A stretch of 64,000 nt of DNA, from the NCBI RefSeq assembly GCF_932526225.1, contig NC_064048.1:4100437-4164436 (forward strand), read 5' to 3'. The position numbers and the translations under genes were made by a program. The notes below the pieces were generated by a model. That model ran no database searches. It saw only the letters and a list, made by a program, of their open reading frames with translations, and had not been told where the DNA came from. Positions 1 to 12,050 of this stretch are shown here, piece after piece. This DNA is from Nematostella vectensis (lineage: Eukaryota; Cnidaria; Anthozoa; Actiniaria; Edwardsiidae). Position 1 is the stretch's first letter; each line of letters begins with the position of its first letter.

Positions 1-863
1 CTAAAAGAGAGCTGAAATGATGTTCTATCATTATAAGGGGTTTATAACGGTCTGTTGATTTGGATACGAGCCTTTTATGACACGAAGTATGCAACGATAA
101 GATTCTTGTTTGTTTTCGAAGAACTGGGATAAATATGACGCTGCTAAGAGTCAGTGCCGTTGCTGGTGGTGGTTTTGACAATGGAAATTATTGTAGATGT
201 AGCGGATGCTGAAAAACTCAAGACTAGTTCCAGTACCGCGCGGTTAAACCAGCTTTTTTTGTTTTGAAATGGCGGCGTTTTACCGGCGAACTGTCACATT
301 TTGGCGAATGCTAAGAAAACTAGATCAAACCTGCTAAAATTTTCTCTATGACTCCCTCATTATCAAACAAATCTATCATCATTTATACAGTATGGTTTTA
401 ATGCTGTACAGTGAGTCAAAACAGCGACCGAAGTCAGCCTTTCGTACCTTTACTCGAACGATTCAACACTGAGATTTTGTTTGTTTTCGCCAGAACACGC
501 GCATGCGCATACGTTATTCAGCACTGTCGATTGAACCCCCTATTTGCCCCTGTTTTGTTCTTCACGTGGTGATTGAGTCAAAGCCCCTTTTTCTGCCAAA
601 AGCCAGAGCCCCTTTATGGTGACATTAATCTAAGTGATTGTGATGCTACTGATAGTTATAATTGTGTTAGAAGATATGATCATCACCAACACAATCATCA
701 AAATTAGGATTTTTTACCATATGAAGTAAAACGTATTAATCCAAAATGCTCCCCTATATTCTAGCTACTACAAACTTTACCTAGAATTGCAGTCGTAACA
801 GCAGGATGGGGGGGGGGGCGTATGTCCGCCACTGCTGTGACCTGTGTCTGCTATCTATTATAG
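1..863. other. No gene recognised; sequence upstream of or intronic to transglutaminase
   Basis: I see no convincing exon here. The transglutaminase exon at 864 starts in the middle of a codon and lacks the first part of the N-terminal beta-sandwich. Its first coding exon(s) should therefore lie to the left of the window or in this stretch, where I could not identify them. A short poly(G) run sits at 808-817. Confidence 0.5.
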
Positions 864-3800
864 GGGAGCGCCCACAACAAAGTAAAGGGACAATTGTCCG
901 CATTAAGGAACACACTGCCACAACTCGTGGGTCATGGAGTATGGAGGTTACCAGTGTGAAGGGCGACAGCGTAAGCGTAAAAGTGTTGTCACCAGCAACG
1001 GCCCCTATTGGGAAATATCAGCTATACGTTGAGACTGAAGTCAAGGGTGCAAAGGACGGCAAGAAGCTGAGATTCCGGTCCATGCAAGCCGTGATTATTG
1101 TGCTGTTTAACGCATGGTGCAAAGGTAAATGAATATATGGTATTTTAGTATACTCAGCTTTTATTATAATATAAACTACCTGCCAGCCAGTGGAGAAACG
1201 TTCAAACGGCGCCAACAGTGCTGGTGAAAATCTGGCTAGACCATCGGCCCAGGAGTTGTATGAGACAGTATGTAGAGGTTTTTCAAATGCACCTGATTAG
1301 CTTGCAACCAAGCTACTAGATTAATATACATAGAGGTGTTTTATAATATACCGTCAATTTTAATGCAAATAATAAAGGTGAAAATAATGAGATTTTTTTC
1401 TAATAAAATGAGCGGCAAAACGCGTAAGTATTTAGCCCAAGTTCCTGCAAATCTAATCTGTGAGCCTGTGTTAGTGTAGAATTTCATAAACAAAAACTTG
1501 TCGCACAACAGTCACGAGCTTTTTACCTGTTTACCCTGTTTACACAAAGTACTGTACATGAATTTGACACTAATTTATTCAATATGCAACACCGTCCCAT
1601 CCTTCCCCCCTCCCTACCAGTACCCCCTGGTTTTCTTGGATGTATCGCTGATTCATGCCAAATCATTAGATGACGACGTTTACATGAAGGACGAATCGCA
1701 CCGCCAGGAGTATGTCATGAATGAGACCGGACGCATCTGGGTCGGAAGCAGTAGGAACAACTATGGAAGACCTTGGAACTTTGGTCAGGTAACTCTACGT
1801 CCGTTGTGAACATTTTGACGCGGCCATGCTCGGAGACAAAGCGGCCTTTGCGCGCCTAAATAGATCGTCCGGGCCGAAGAAAGCAAAGCGATAGATCCTT
1901 ATCAAACTGGACCTTTGATTAAATGAGGCCTCTTTGGTAGGTCAGTACGCAGCTCTTACAAGCTGCAATTTGATTGTGCAAATGAACAATATCCGCACCG
2001 CGACACAAAGAACGAGAGGAATAGAGACAAAAGAACTCATTTGTAGAAAAAAAGATAATAGGAGACAAAGCAGCTGCGTACTTACTCTCTTTAGTCCGTC
2101 TCATTTGTTTCTTTGTACAGAGCGCTACAAAGTACCCACGCTAGGAACATTCGTTATGCCGTCGATATCTACCCAATTGGCTATTGTAGAAATTTAAGAA
2201 TAAAAAATGCTTGTTAACAATCAATTATTTGTTAGCTTTTTTAACACACGCTTATTCACTTCAACACCTTTGATTAATGAGAGATAAATTCTAATCATTA
2301 GGCGGGGGGGGGGGGGGGGGGGGGTAAAGATAGTGGCATAGATGCTTAATTGTCATTGTTTCGTATGTTTCGTATGTTTATATTATATTTTTATGTTTAT
2401 ATTTTCCGGGAATTTCTCTTGATACTGATCTTGAGATGTCTCTTGGCACTGATTTGATATCCTGACCTATTTACTAGTTTGAGGATGTTGTTCTTGAGAA
2501 CGCACTATACTTGCTCGACAAGGCCGAGCTTGGAATCTCAGCTCGATCCAGTCCTGTGGTGATCTCCAGGGTGATATCACAGATGGTAAGTGGCGTCTTG
2601 AACGAAGACCATGTCCTTTATTCGTTTTACGGCCAAAAGCATTTTGGAACGACTCGCATAATTTTTTTTAATGTATCATTCTGGAAGGATGCAGTGAATT
2701 TCATAGCGATTGCCCAACGCAGCCCTCACGTCACCTACACCTTACCTTAACTCAACTAACCTCCACCTCACCCCACCCCACCTCAGCCCATCATGCCATA
2801 ACGTACCATATAACTGAACTTACCTCGTCTCACCTCACCTCACCTCACCTCACTTAATCATCGAACCTCACCTCACATTAACCTTGCCTCACACATCTTA
2901 TCCATTAACTTATTCCACCTGTCAGGCTAACCATAACGATAGAGATGGTGGCATTTTGTACGGTCGATGGACGGAGAAATATCCAAAGAACAGTACAAAG
3001 CCTTGGGATTGGGTCGGGAGCGTTAAAATCCTGGAAAAGTTTGATCGCAGGAAATACATGGTGCGGTATGGTCAGTGCTGGGTCTTTTCCGGTCTCGTCA
3101 CCACATGTAAGTATCGTGCCGTATTGGGCTACCTGTGAATCCCTCATGCTGTATTGCCCAGATATGTGGGCTACCTGTGAATCCCTCGTGCTGTATTGCC
3201 CAGATAGGTGGGCTTCCTCTGAATCTCTCGTGCTGTATTGCCCTGACAAGTGGGCTACCTGTGAACACTCCATGTTGCATTCTCTAGATAGGTGGGTTAA
3301 CTATAAATCCCCGTCATTCAGGGCTAGGACGTTAATTTTTAACCATTTTTTTATGTAGAATGCCCTGATGCATGGGTAGCCTGTGGTATGTACTAATATT
3401 GATGTTGCTTTTCTCTGTAGTATGCCGAGCTCTTGGTATTCCGACTCGCAGCGTGACGAACTTCAAGTCTGCTCATGACACTGATTCGAGTATGACGATT
3501 GATTTTCACTTTGATGAAGCAGGTGAACCTATGGACGACCTCGATGACTCGGTCTGGTAAGGAATGAAGGAGTTGCGACGCGCGTTACCTTGGCCACCAA
3601 GACAAAGTTTACCACGCGACACGCGCTACCGTGGCCACCAATATAAAGTTAACCATGCGACGCGCGCTTCCGTGACCACCAATATAAAGTTAACCATGCG
3701 GCGCGCGTTACAGCGGTCACTATTAAAAAGGTTGAAAAATATTAGCCAAATAGAATGTGCCGGCATAGTTTTGGTTGAAACAACTTCATAATTAAAGGAT

Positions 3801-6800
3801 TGCGTCATGATCTTATGCGTAATGAAGCATTTCTCTGCTGGTTTACAATTGCAGCTCATATCATTATACTATATCTATATGGCACTATACTCCCACCGAA
3901 ACGGTGGGGTATGTTAGACTTTTAACACGTGATAAATGACACAAACACATGATATTGCCACTGATATTTTGAAACATAATTCTTTCGAAATTGTTGCGAT
4001 GCTGATTCGAGCGCAGGTATAGAGGAGAGGTGAGGCTATGCAATTGATTTATCCGTAACCATAAGGAATGGTTAGAAAAAAATCGAAAACTGCATATGAA
4101 TAAAAACTAGGTAACTTGAAGAAATGGTGACAACAAATGGAAATGAATTATAATTTTACTTTTTTACAGGAACTTCCATGTTTGGAATGAATCTTTCTTT
4201 AAGAGACCAGATCTTCCCGCTGGTTACGACGGATGGCAGGTTCACGATGCAACACCACAGGAAACCAGTGAAGGTTAGTGCGTCTTAAGTAGCGTGCGTA
4301 TGTGTGTGTGGGGGGGAAGGGGTGTTCCATTATGGTCTGAGTTTCTTTCCATCAAAAGGCTATAAAAAAAATAGCAGGTAAAAGCGAGATGGCCGAAATG
4401 GCAATGTGCATGTAACGCGATTATGACCATGGGCGGTGGGAACAGAGTTTGTTAGACAAAATTCTGATAAAAAAAAAACACGGAATTCCCACTAATTTGG
4501 CTGAAACATGCCTTGTTTGCGATGCACTCTCCCTGTTTTAGAAAACCAGGTCAAGTTACGTTGCGTTATCCGAGCTACTACCCCGTGGCGCCTGAACAGT
4601 CCACGAAATGCTATCAAAAACCTGCCCGACTAATAAAAATAGGAAAAGGCGATAATTGAGTGTAAAGTGTGTTGATATTATCGCATCAGGAGTGTTCCGG
4701 TGCGGCCCATGCCCTGTCAAAGCCGTGAAAAACGGAGAAGTTTATGTGCCATACGACACCAAGTTCGTGTTTGCTGAAGTGAACGGGGACAGGGTATATT
4801 GGGATGTTCACAGCGATGGCGAAATGGAAGTTTATCGTATCGACAAACAGAGCATTGGGAAGAATATTAGCACCAAAGCTGTCGGCAGCGATGAAAGAGA
4901 GGACATTACCCATTTATACAAGTTCCCCGAAGGTGAGTATTGTCGTGGGGCCCTATTGGTGGAGTAGTGTTTTGGGGCTTTCTTGGGGGAGTATTGTTGT
5001 GGGGCCCTCTTGGGGGAGTATTGTTTTGGGGCCTTCTTGGTGGAGTATTGTTGTGGGGCCCTCTTGGGGGAGTATTGTTGTGGGGCGCTCTTGGTGGAGT
5101 AGTGTTTTGGGGCCCTCTTGGGGGAGAAGTGTTACGGGGCCCTCTTGGGGGAGTATTGTTGTGGGGCCCTCTTAGTGGAGTAGTGTTTTGGGGCTTTCTT
5201 GGGGGAGTAGTGTTGTAGGGCCGTCTTGGTGGAGTAGTGTTGTGGGGCCGTCTTGGGGGAGCAGTGTTGTGGGGCCGTCTTGGTGGAGTAGTGTTACGGG
5301 GCCCTCTTGGGGGAGTATTGTTGTGGGGCGCTCTTGGGGGAGTATTGTTGTGGGGCCCTCTTGGGGGAGTAGTGTTACGGGGCCCTCTTGGGGGAGTATT
5401 GTTGTGTGGCCCTCTTGGGGGAGTATTGTTGTGGGGCCCTCTTGGGGGAGTAGTGTTGTGGGGCCCTCTTGGGGGAGTAGTGTTGTGGGGCCGTCTTGGT
5501 GGAGTAGTGTTTTGGGGCCCTCTTAGTGGAGTAGTGTTTTGGGGCTTTCTTGGGGGAGTAGTGTTTTGGAGTCTGTCATCATTAAAATTTTCATTGCCAC
5601 AGGTAGCCATGCGGAGCGGGAGGCCGTTCACCTAGCCCATAAGTACAGCAGCCGACGCGACGAAGACATCTACGAGGAAAAGAGAGTCAACGACGTTACT
5701 TTTGCTCTTGACGTAAAAGATGACGTCATCATCGGCAGTGACTTTGATGTCGTTTTAAAAATGACGAACACCTCCAAGGAAAAACGTACTGTGAAGATTG
5801 CTATGACAGCAAAGTCGACTTTCTACACTGGAAGGAGCAATTATAACGTCACTAACCTCAAAGATGAAGTGGAGCTGGAAGCCAATAAAGGTGAGAACCG
5901 GGTATCGAGCCTTTTATACGGCAGAACGTTAACTATGATTAAGACAGGTTCCCGTATGCACAGAGAATTCAGGATCACTTATTAGGTAATCACAAGAACC
6001 CGATATTTACCTAGGCAAACACAGCGTGCCCGACATATTAAACTGAGTTGAGCACAGGGTATCGAGACTTATATACGGCAGACCGTTAACAATGATAAAG
6101 ACAGGGTTCCCGTATGCACATAGAATTCAGGATCACTTATTAGGTAATCACAAGAACCCGATATTTACCTAGGCAAACACAGCGTGCCCGACATATTAAC
6201 TGAGGTAAGCACAGGGTACCCAACAATAAACAACAAGTAATTTTGTTGCGAAAACCAACGTCTTTCAAAATCACTCGGTAGTTCCTTCTAAAACGTTTTT
6301 TATCTTATTTCAGCTTTTTTTATTTTTATTGATCTTGCCATAGGTTCCAAGAAGATGTTCAAATAGCAGCTTGACATTTTGCAATTCCATTTCAGATAAG
6401 ACCATCATCCTGGCGATAAAACAGGCGGACTATGTTAGACCCAAACAGAAATGCGATGAACCTATGAACATCTTCGTCCGCGCTCATGTCCAACAGACAG
6501 ACCAGCGGTATGCTTCCATGGAGACGGCAACACTGAAGAAGCCAGTGTTAAAGGCGATGGTAAAAATATTAGCTTGGTCTCCCTGTGCGTGATTTAAATC
6601 CACGACGCCTACAACCGGACGGCGGCTCGCACACGTTCGACTCTACGCGCGCATATTGCCGGCCTCTTTTCGTTCTTATGCCTGGTGCCACTAGTGAGGT
6701 AACGACATAACGACGCGCATAACGACAAAGGCGCACAGGTCTCAATACTCGAATAAGCAAAGAAAAGTGAGGGCGAGTTTGCTTTTTTGTGTCGTTATCT

Positions 6801-9800
6801 TACTAGAGTGCTTCAGATTTTAGTGTATATATTTATATGTATAAAATAATCAATTGTACAATTCTGCTCTCATTGTTTTTATTATTACTCGATTCAGCTA
6901 CCGAAGAAGGACCCAAAAGCTGGCGAAGAGTTCGAGATGAAGTTTTACTTCACCAACCCCCTACCAATCAAACTGACTGACATATCCTTTGACATGGAGG
7001 CATCTCGCGTAAAACCAAGATCCCTTGAGAAGTTCATCAAGTGAGTATATATCATGTCAATCTACTTATAACAGTATACATATAAAACAATTTCTTGAAT
7101 CACTGGATTGTTGTATTTTTTTTTTAACGGTAAATTATGACGAGCAAAAGCTAAACAAAAAAGTAGATTCGACATTCAAACAAGGACCGTTTATATACGG
7201 CTCTGCCTTTTCGATATTAACAGAGCTCTGCACTTGAACGTGGTCTAGTGACAATGACATCTTGGACCAGCGCCTTTGTTACTGATGGTCCTTGTTTAAA
7301 GTCCCATCAAGTGAGGCTGACGTCATCTTTCACGTGGAATCCATTTGCTCCAGAACAATGAGAAGCAATTCGATTATACTTTTGTCAATCAAATTCGCTG
7401 ACGTTCGCTTTGGAAGCACTAAGGGTGTTATGGATAGGGTCTTATGGTGTTATGGATAGGGTCTTAGGGCGTTATGGATAGGCTCTTAGGGTTTTATGGA
7501 TAGGGTCTTAGGGTGTTATGGATAGAGTCTAAGGGTTTTATGGATAGGGTCTTAGGGTGTTATGGATAGGGTCTTAGGGTGTTATGGATAGGGTCTTAGG
7601 GAGTTATGGATAGGGTCTTAGGATGTTATGGATAGGCTCTAAGGGTGTTATGGATAGGCTCTAAGGGTGTTATGGATAGGCTCTAAGGGTGTTATGGATA
7701 GGCTCTAAGGGTGTTATGGATAGGCTCTTAGGGTGTTATGGATAGGGTCTAAGGATGTTATGGATAGGGTCTAAGGGTGTTATGGATAGGGTCTTATGGT
7801 GTTATGGATAGGCTCTAATGGTGTTATGGATAGGGTCTAAGGATGTTATGGATAGGGGCTTAGGGCGTTATGGATAGGGTCTAAGAGTGTTATGGATAGG
7901 GTCTAAGGATGTTATGGATAGGGTCTAAGGGTGTTATGGATAGGGTCTTAGGGTGTTATGGATAGGCTCTTAGGGTGTTATGGATAGGCTCTTAGGGTGT
8001 TATGGAAAGGGGCTTAGGGTGTTATGGATAGGGTCTTAGGATGTTATGGATAGGCTCTTAGGGTGTTATGGATAGGGTCTAATGGTGTTATGGATAGGGT
8101 CTTAGGGTTTTATGGATAGGGTCTAAGGGTTTTATGGATAGGCTCTTAGGTTTTTATGGATAGGCTCTTAGGTTGTTATGGATAGGATCTAAGGGTTTTA
8201 TGGATAGGGTCTAAGGGTGTTATGGATAGGGTCTTAGGGTGTTATGGATAGGGTCTAAGGGTGTTATGGATAGGGTCTAAGGGTGTTATGGATAGGGTCT
8301 TAGGGTTTTATGGATAGGGTCTAAGGGTTTTATGGATAGGCTCTTAGGTTTTTATGGATAGGCTCTTAGGTTGTTATGGATAGGATCTAAGGGTTTTATG
8401 GATAGGGTCTAAGGGTGTTATGGATAGGGTCTTAGGGTGTTATGGATAGGCTCTTAGGGTGTTATGGATAGGCTCTTAGGGTGTTATGGATAGGTCTTAG
8501 GGTGTTATGGATAGGCTCTTAGGGTGTTATGGATAGGCTCTTAGGGTGTTATGGATAGGGTCTAATGGTGTTATGGATAGGCTCTTAGGTTTTTATGGAT
8601 AGGCTCTTAGAGTGTTATGGATAGGGTCTAAGGGTGTTATGGATGGGGTCTAAGGGTGTTATGGATAGGGTCTTATGGTGTTATGGATAGGCTCTAATGG
8701 TGTTATGGATAGGGTCTTAGGGTGTTATGGATAGGGTCTTAGGGTGTTATGGATAGGCTCTTAGGGTGTTATGGATAGGGTCTAAGGGTGTTATGGATAG
8801 GCTCTTAGGGTGTTATGGATAGGGTCTAATGGTGTTATGGATAGGCTCTTAGGTTTTTATGGATAGGCTCTTAGGGTGTTATGGATAGGGTCTAAGGGTA
8901 TTATGGATAGGGTCTAAGGGTGTTATGGATAGGCTCTTAGGGTGTTATGGATAGGGTCTAAGGGTGTTATGGATAGGCTCTTAGGGTGTTATGGATAGGG
9001 TCTAATGGTGTTATGGATAGGCTCTTAGGTTTTTATGGATAGGCTCTTAGGGTGTTATGGATAGGGTCTAAGGGTATTATGGATAGGGTCTAAGGGTGTT
9101 ATGGATAGGCTCTTAGGGTGTTATGGATAGGCTCTTAGGGTGTTATGGATAGGGTCTTAGGGTGTTATGGATAGGGTCTTAGGGTGTTATGGATAGGCTC
9201 TTAGGGTGTTATGGATAGGGTATAAGGGTGTTATGGATAGGCTCTTAGGGTGTTATGGATAGGCTCTTAGGGTATTATGGATAGGGTCTAAGGGTGTTAT
9301 GGATAGGGTCTAAGGGTTTTATGGATAGGGTCTAAGGGTGTTATGGATAGGGTCTTAGGGTTTTATGGATAGGGTCTAAGGGTGTTATGGATAGGCTCTT
9401 AGGGTGTTATGGATAGGGTGTTAGGGTGTTATGGATAGGGTCTAAGGGTGTTATGGATAGGCTCTTAGGGTGTTATGGATAGGGTGTTAGGGTGTTATGG
9501 ATAGGCTCTTAGGGTGTTATGGATATGGTCCTAGGGATAGGTTCTTAGGGTGCTAGGAAGAGTGTCATAGGGTGCTAGGATTCTAGGGACAGGGCGTTAT
9601 GGTGTTTTGGATAGGGTCCTAGAGATAGGGTTTTAGGGTGTTAGGGAGAGGGTTTTAGGGTGCTAGGGATAGGTTCTTAGGGTGCTAGGGATAGGTTCTT
9701 AGGGTGTCAAGAATAGGGTCTTAGGATGGGGTTTCAAGGTGTCAGGGAGGAAGTCTTTACTAACCTGCCTCCTTCTGTACCATTTCGCAGGACTCCTGTT

Positions 9801-9932
9801 GGTCCGAATGAGAAAGCGACTGTGACCATAACCTTCAAGAGTTCAAGAAGGGGCAAGCGGGAAATCACCGCCACCTTCTCGTGTGACCAGCTCGGGGAGA
9901 TTACCGAGTCTTTCAACCTGCGCATCAAGTAA
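864..9932 (+). CDS. TGM: Transglutaminase (protein-glutamine gamma-glutamyltransferase), 5' partial
   Basis: Transglutaminases form calcium-dependent isopeptide bonds between Gln and Lys side chains. Eleven exons join in frame to about 628 residues: 864-1124, 1670-1788, 2478-2585, 2926-3106, 3421-3556, 4170-4273, 4690-4932, 5603-5890, 6396-6559, 6898-7040 and 9791-9932 (stop TAA). All introns are GT-AG. Order: end of the N-terminal sandwich (NAWCK at 1110-1124), catalytic core, two C-terminal beta-barrels. The catalytic triad is intact: Cys in YGQCWVF (codon 3076-3078), His in NFHVWNE (4177-4179) and Asp in [11 protein letters not shown] (4246-4248). LGIPTR and [15 protein letters not shown] match conserved core motifs. 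Animal transglutaminases are usually about 690-700 residues, so roughly 60-80 N-terminal residues are missing, presumably outside the window. Most introns carry minisatellites. Family assignment is firm; the paralog cannot be named. Confidence 0.93.
2756..2890. repeat. CTCAC-type simple repeat in transglutaminase intron 3
   Basis: Pyrimidine-rich imperfect repeat of CTCAC/CCTCA units. It ends about 40 bp before the acceptor at 2925 and may add to the polypyrimidine tract. Confidence 0.75.
3110..3325. repeat. 42-bp minisatellite in transglutaminase intron 4
   Basis: About five degenerate copies of a 42-bp unit (core GGGCTACCTGTGAATCCC, later CTGTATTGCCCAGATA). The array starts within about 10 bp of the splice donor at 3107. 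ORFs across it on both strands are repeat artefacts. Confidence 0.85.
3574..3733. repeat. 41-bp minisatellite in transglutaminase intron 5
   Basis: About four copies of a 41-bp unit (GCGACGCGCGTTACC... then CACCAATATAAAGTTAAC). The array starts about 17 bp after the donor at 3557. Confidence 0.8.
4938..5573. repeat. 27-bp minisatellite in transglutaminase intron 7
   Basis: About 23 copies of a G-rich 27-bp unit (GGGGGAGTATTGTTGTGGGG then CCCTCTT). The array is continuous with the donor of exon 7: the intron's first bases, GTGAGTATTGTCGTGGGG, look like one repeat unit. Because 27 is a multiple of three, long ORFs appear in several frames. None continues the transglutaminase frame and the flanking splice sites remove the array. 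Confidence 0.92.
5897..6205. repeat. Direct duplication (~150 bp x2) in transglutaminase intron 8
   Basis: The segment starting GGGTATCGAGCCTTTTATAC just after the donor at 5891 is repeated from about 6057. A third partial start follows near 6205 (AAGCACAGGGTACCC). The copies share the same order of sub-motifs up to CGTGCCCGACATATTAA. Confidence 0.88.
7425..9725. repeat. 22-bp TTAGGG-containing minisatellite, ~100 copies, transglutaminase intron 10
   Basis: Unit TGTTATGGATAGGGTCTTAG plus GG, with variants TAGGCTCTTAGG and TCTAAGGG. The array fills most of the last intron, degrades after about 9535 and stops about 65 bp before the acceptor of the terminal exon. Most units hold one telomere-like TTAGGG or a one-base variant. 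Confidence 0.95.
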
Positions 9933-9989
9933 TGCGCGTTCGTCAAGGGCAACTATAGCTAAGGAGTGTGTAACAACTCGCCTACCGAA

Positions 9990-10250
9990 ATAGCCCACAG
10001 GCTTATCATCCTAATGATTGGCACGCCGCGATAGTTCACAGAACGGGATTCAGATTTTTTTTCTGTCATAGAATAAAGGTCAACTGACAATCTTTACGTT
10101 GTCTTCATGCCTAGTGGGAGAACAGTCGAGTAAGAGAAAGTAATGAGTGTTAATTTAACTTTTCTATGACAGAAAAAATCTGAAATCCGTTCTGTGAACT
10201 ATCGCGGCGTGCAAAAAAACAGCATTAGGATGTAAGCCTGTGGCTAAGTA
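9990..10250. repeat. Inverted repeat at the transglutaminase 3' end
   Basis: Left arm about 9990-10080 and right arm about 10155-10248 are imperfect reverse complements, sharing for example GAACTATCGCGGCGTGC on one strand. The loop is about 75 bp. The left arm contains the likely polyadenylation signal. Confidence 0.85.
10072..10077 (+). terminator. Polyadenylation signal AATAAA for transglutaminase
   Basis: Canonical AATAAA 140 nt past the stop codon. It is the first such hexamer downstream of the terminal exon. Confidence 0.65.
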
Positions 10251-11289
10251 ATTCAATAAATTGTAGAATCCTAGCAATTCACGTGTATGATCGCACTTCA
10301 CATTGCATGCACCTTTTTCAAAATACGTTGTCAGCGCAAATAGCAAATGGTAAATTGCTAAATGGTAGTTCTGTTGTATCAAATAATACCTTGTGACTCA
10401 TCGTAATATTTCTATTTGCAGGAATATAAGAATAACTCATACGATTCTTACGTTTGATCTTTATTCTTTCAAAACAAACTACCCATAAGCAGGGATTGAT
10501 TTTAAAACTGCCATTAGTCATCCTCCATTTTATATAAGGCCAAAAGGATATGCCATTTCCCTCTAAGACCCGAATAGTCTCCTTAAAATTTTTGTAACAC
10601 AAAAGCTCGCGCTAATGGGTGTTAGTGCGTTTGACAGTCTTTACATCTACAGTAGTAGGGTATATGGTATTAGAAAAAAAACATCCGTGATAACCAACTG
10701 GTTTTAATGGTATGATTAGAAAAAAAAAACTAGATGGTCTGCCTAGGCATTTTGTAGAAAAGTTATAATTCAACACAAGGATGTAAAAGTATGTTGTACG
10801 CGATGATGTTTCGAGCTTTGGCCCTACGTCGGAGCAAAAGCAACGACGACTGGACGAGAAGGCGTAGAACATACGTTTCCAACCTTATATTGATTTATAG
10901 TTTAACTGGTTTTCAGTTTAAAAGAAGCGAGTATATTCAAGTTTAGATACTTTAGCAAATCGAGTGTAAAACATTCGATCGATTTTGAGAGAAAAATAGC
11001 ATGTTATGGTTAGTCTAGATACTAGCACTAAGGAAAAAAGTTAAACATTTGATTTTGAGAGAAAAATAGCATCGTCATGCTGCTTTTTCCTTTACTGTTG
11101 TTTTCAATGTTGTGCGAATTAAATCTCGCCGACGATTTTCACCAGATAAATCGCCTTCTTGCTCCCTTCATTCAAAATTTTTGAAGCGTTTTCATTAACC
11201 AGCTCTGAAGTTGTTTACAATCATGGCACTAAAACAGATAAGAGGAGCATTTTGCAGCAGAGCAAAATGTTTTATTTTGAAGTCAGAAA

Positions 11290-11537
11290 TGTGTAGCTCC
11301 AGAAAATATCCATACCCCCTCCCCCCATTGAGGGGATTGGAAATTCCAGGGGGGTGGGGGGTTCAAACGCCCAGGAATTTCCAGAGGGGAGGGCGGGTAA
11401 AATTCCCTTTTTCCCTAACAGTTACTGTCTTTATTTTTTTCCAGCGGGTTGGAAATTCCAGAGGGATGGGGGGGTCATACCTCCGACCCCCTCAATAGGG
11501 GGGGGGGGGGGGTATGGATATTTTCTGGAACTACACA
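11290..11537. mobile_element. MITE-like element with ~30-bp terminal inverted repeats
   Basis: The left end TGTGTAGCTCCAGAAAATAT is mirrored at the right end (ATATTTTCTGGAACTACACA). The ends are followed internally by G/C-rich runs. The element is about 250 bp and non-coding. No clear target duplication is visible. Confidence 0.75.
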
Positions 11538-11717
11538 ATGTTAGATCTTCTACCCTCGCCGTGATCCTGGGCTATCTGTGATAAGACGCAAAAAGAGGCA
11601 TGACAAGACTAGACGTTCTCGCTAAGACTTCTTAATTTCTTTTTCTCAATAAAGTTTGTTCAATAACCTGATGCTGATACTGTGTATATTATGTACATTA
11701 GGTCCAAAGGTCGTATA

Positions 11718-11934
11718 ATCCATGAGCCGAGCTCAATGCAAATGCATGCAGGCGCGTTCATCACAGGGGGGAGGGGTGGGGGGTGCCCCCGTTGGCGGGT
11801 CTTCCTCATTCAGAAATCTTCAAACTCCATAATGATACCTTCTCGGCAAATCCTGGGAACGTGCCTGGAGTGCAAATGCAGTCGATTGTTTCATCTTTAC
11901 TTGCATGCATCTGCACTGAATACGGCTCATGGAT
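11718..11934. mobile_element. MITE-like element with ~34-bp terminal inverted repeats
   Basis: Left end ATCCATGAGCCGAGCTCAAT and right end ATACGGCTCATGGAT are inverted copies. Inner TGCATGCA motifs are mirrored too. About 216 bp and non-coding. Confidence 0.75.
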
Positions 11935-12050
11935 AATAAACGACGTTTGGACTTAGCCTTGGACGAAACTAGCTAGATAAATATGTTTGCATTCACAAGT
12001 TAGCTCATAGAGACTTTGAGAACAGACAGATATCACTATATGAAGTCCTA

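Larger units (their letters stand above)
10260..12050. other. Intergenic interval with two short inverted-repeat elements
   Basis: No supported gene. Short ORFs here have no recognisable domain and overlap G-rich repeats. Two MITE-like elements are listed separately. Confidence 0.6.

Noticed and set aside
4906-5635. Long ORFs on both strands (NTTPPRGPH- and GGVLLWGPL-type repeats)
   Set aside because: They read through the 27-bp intronic minisatellite. Frames stay open because 27 is divisible by three, and the flanking transglutaminase splice sites remove the region.
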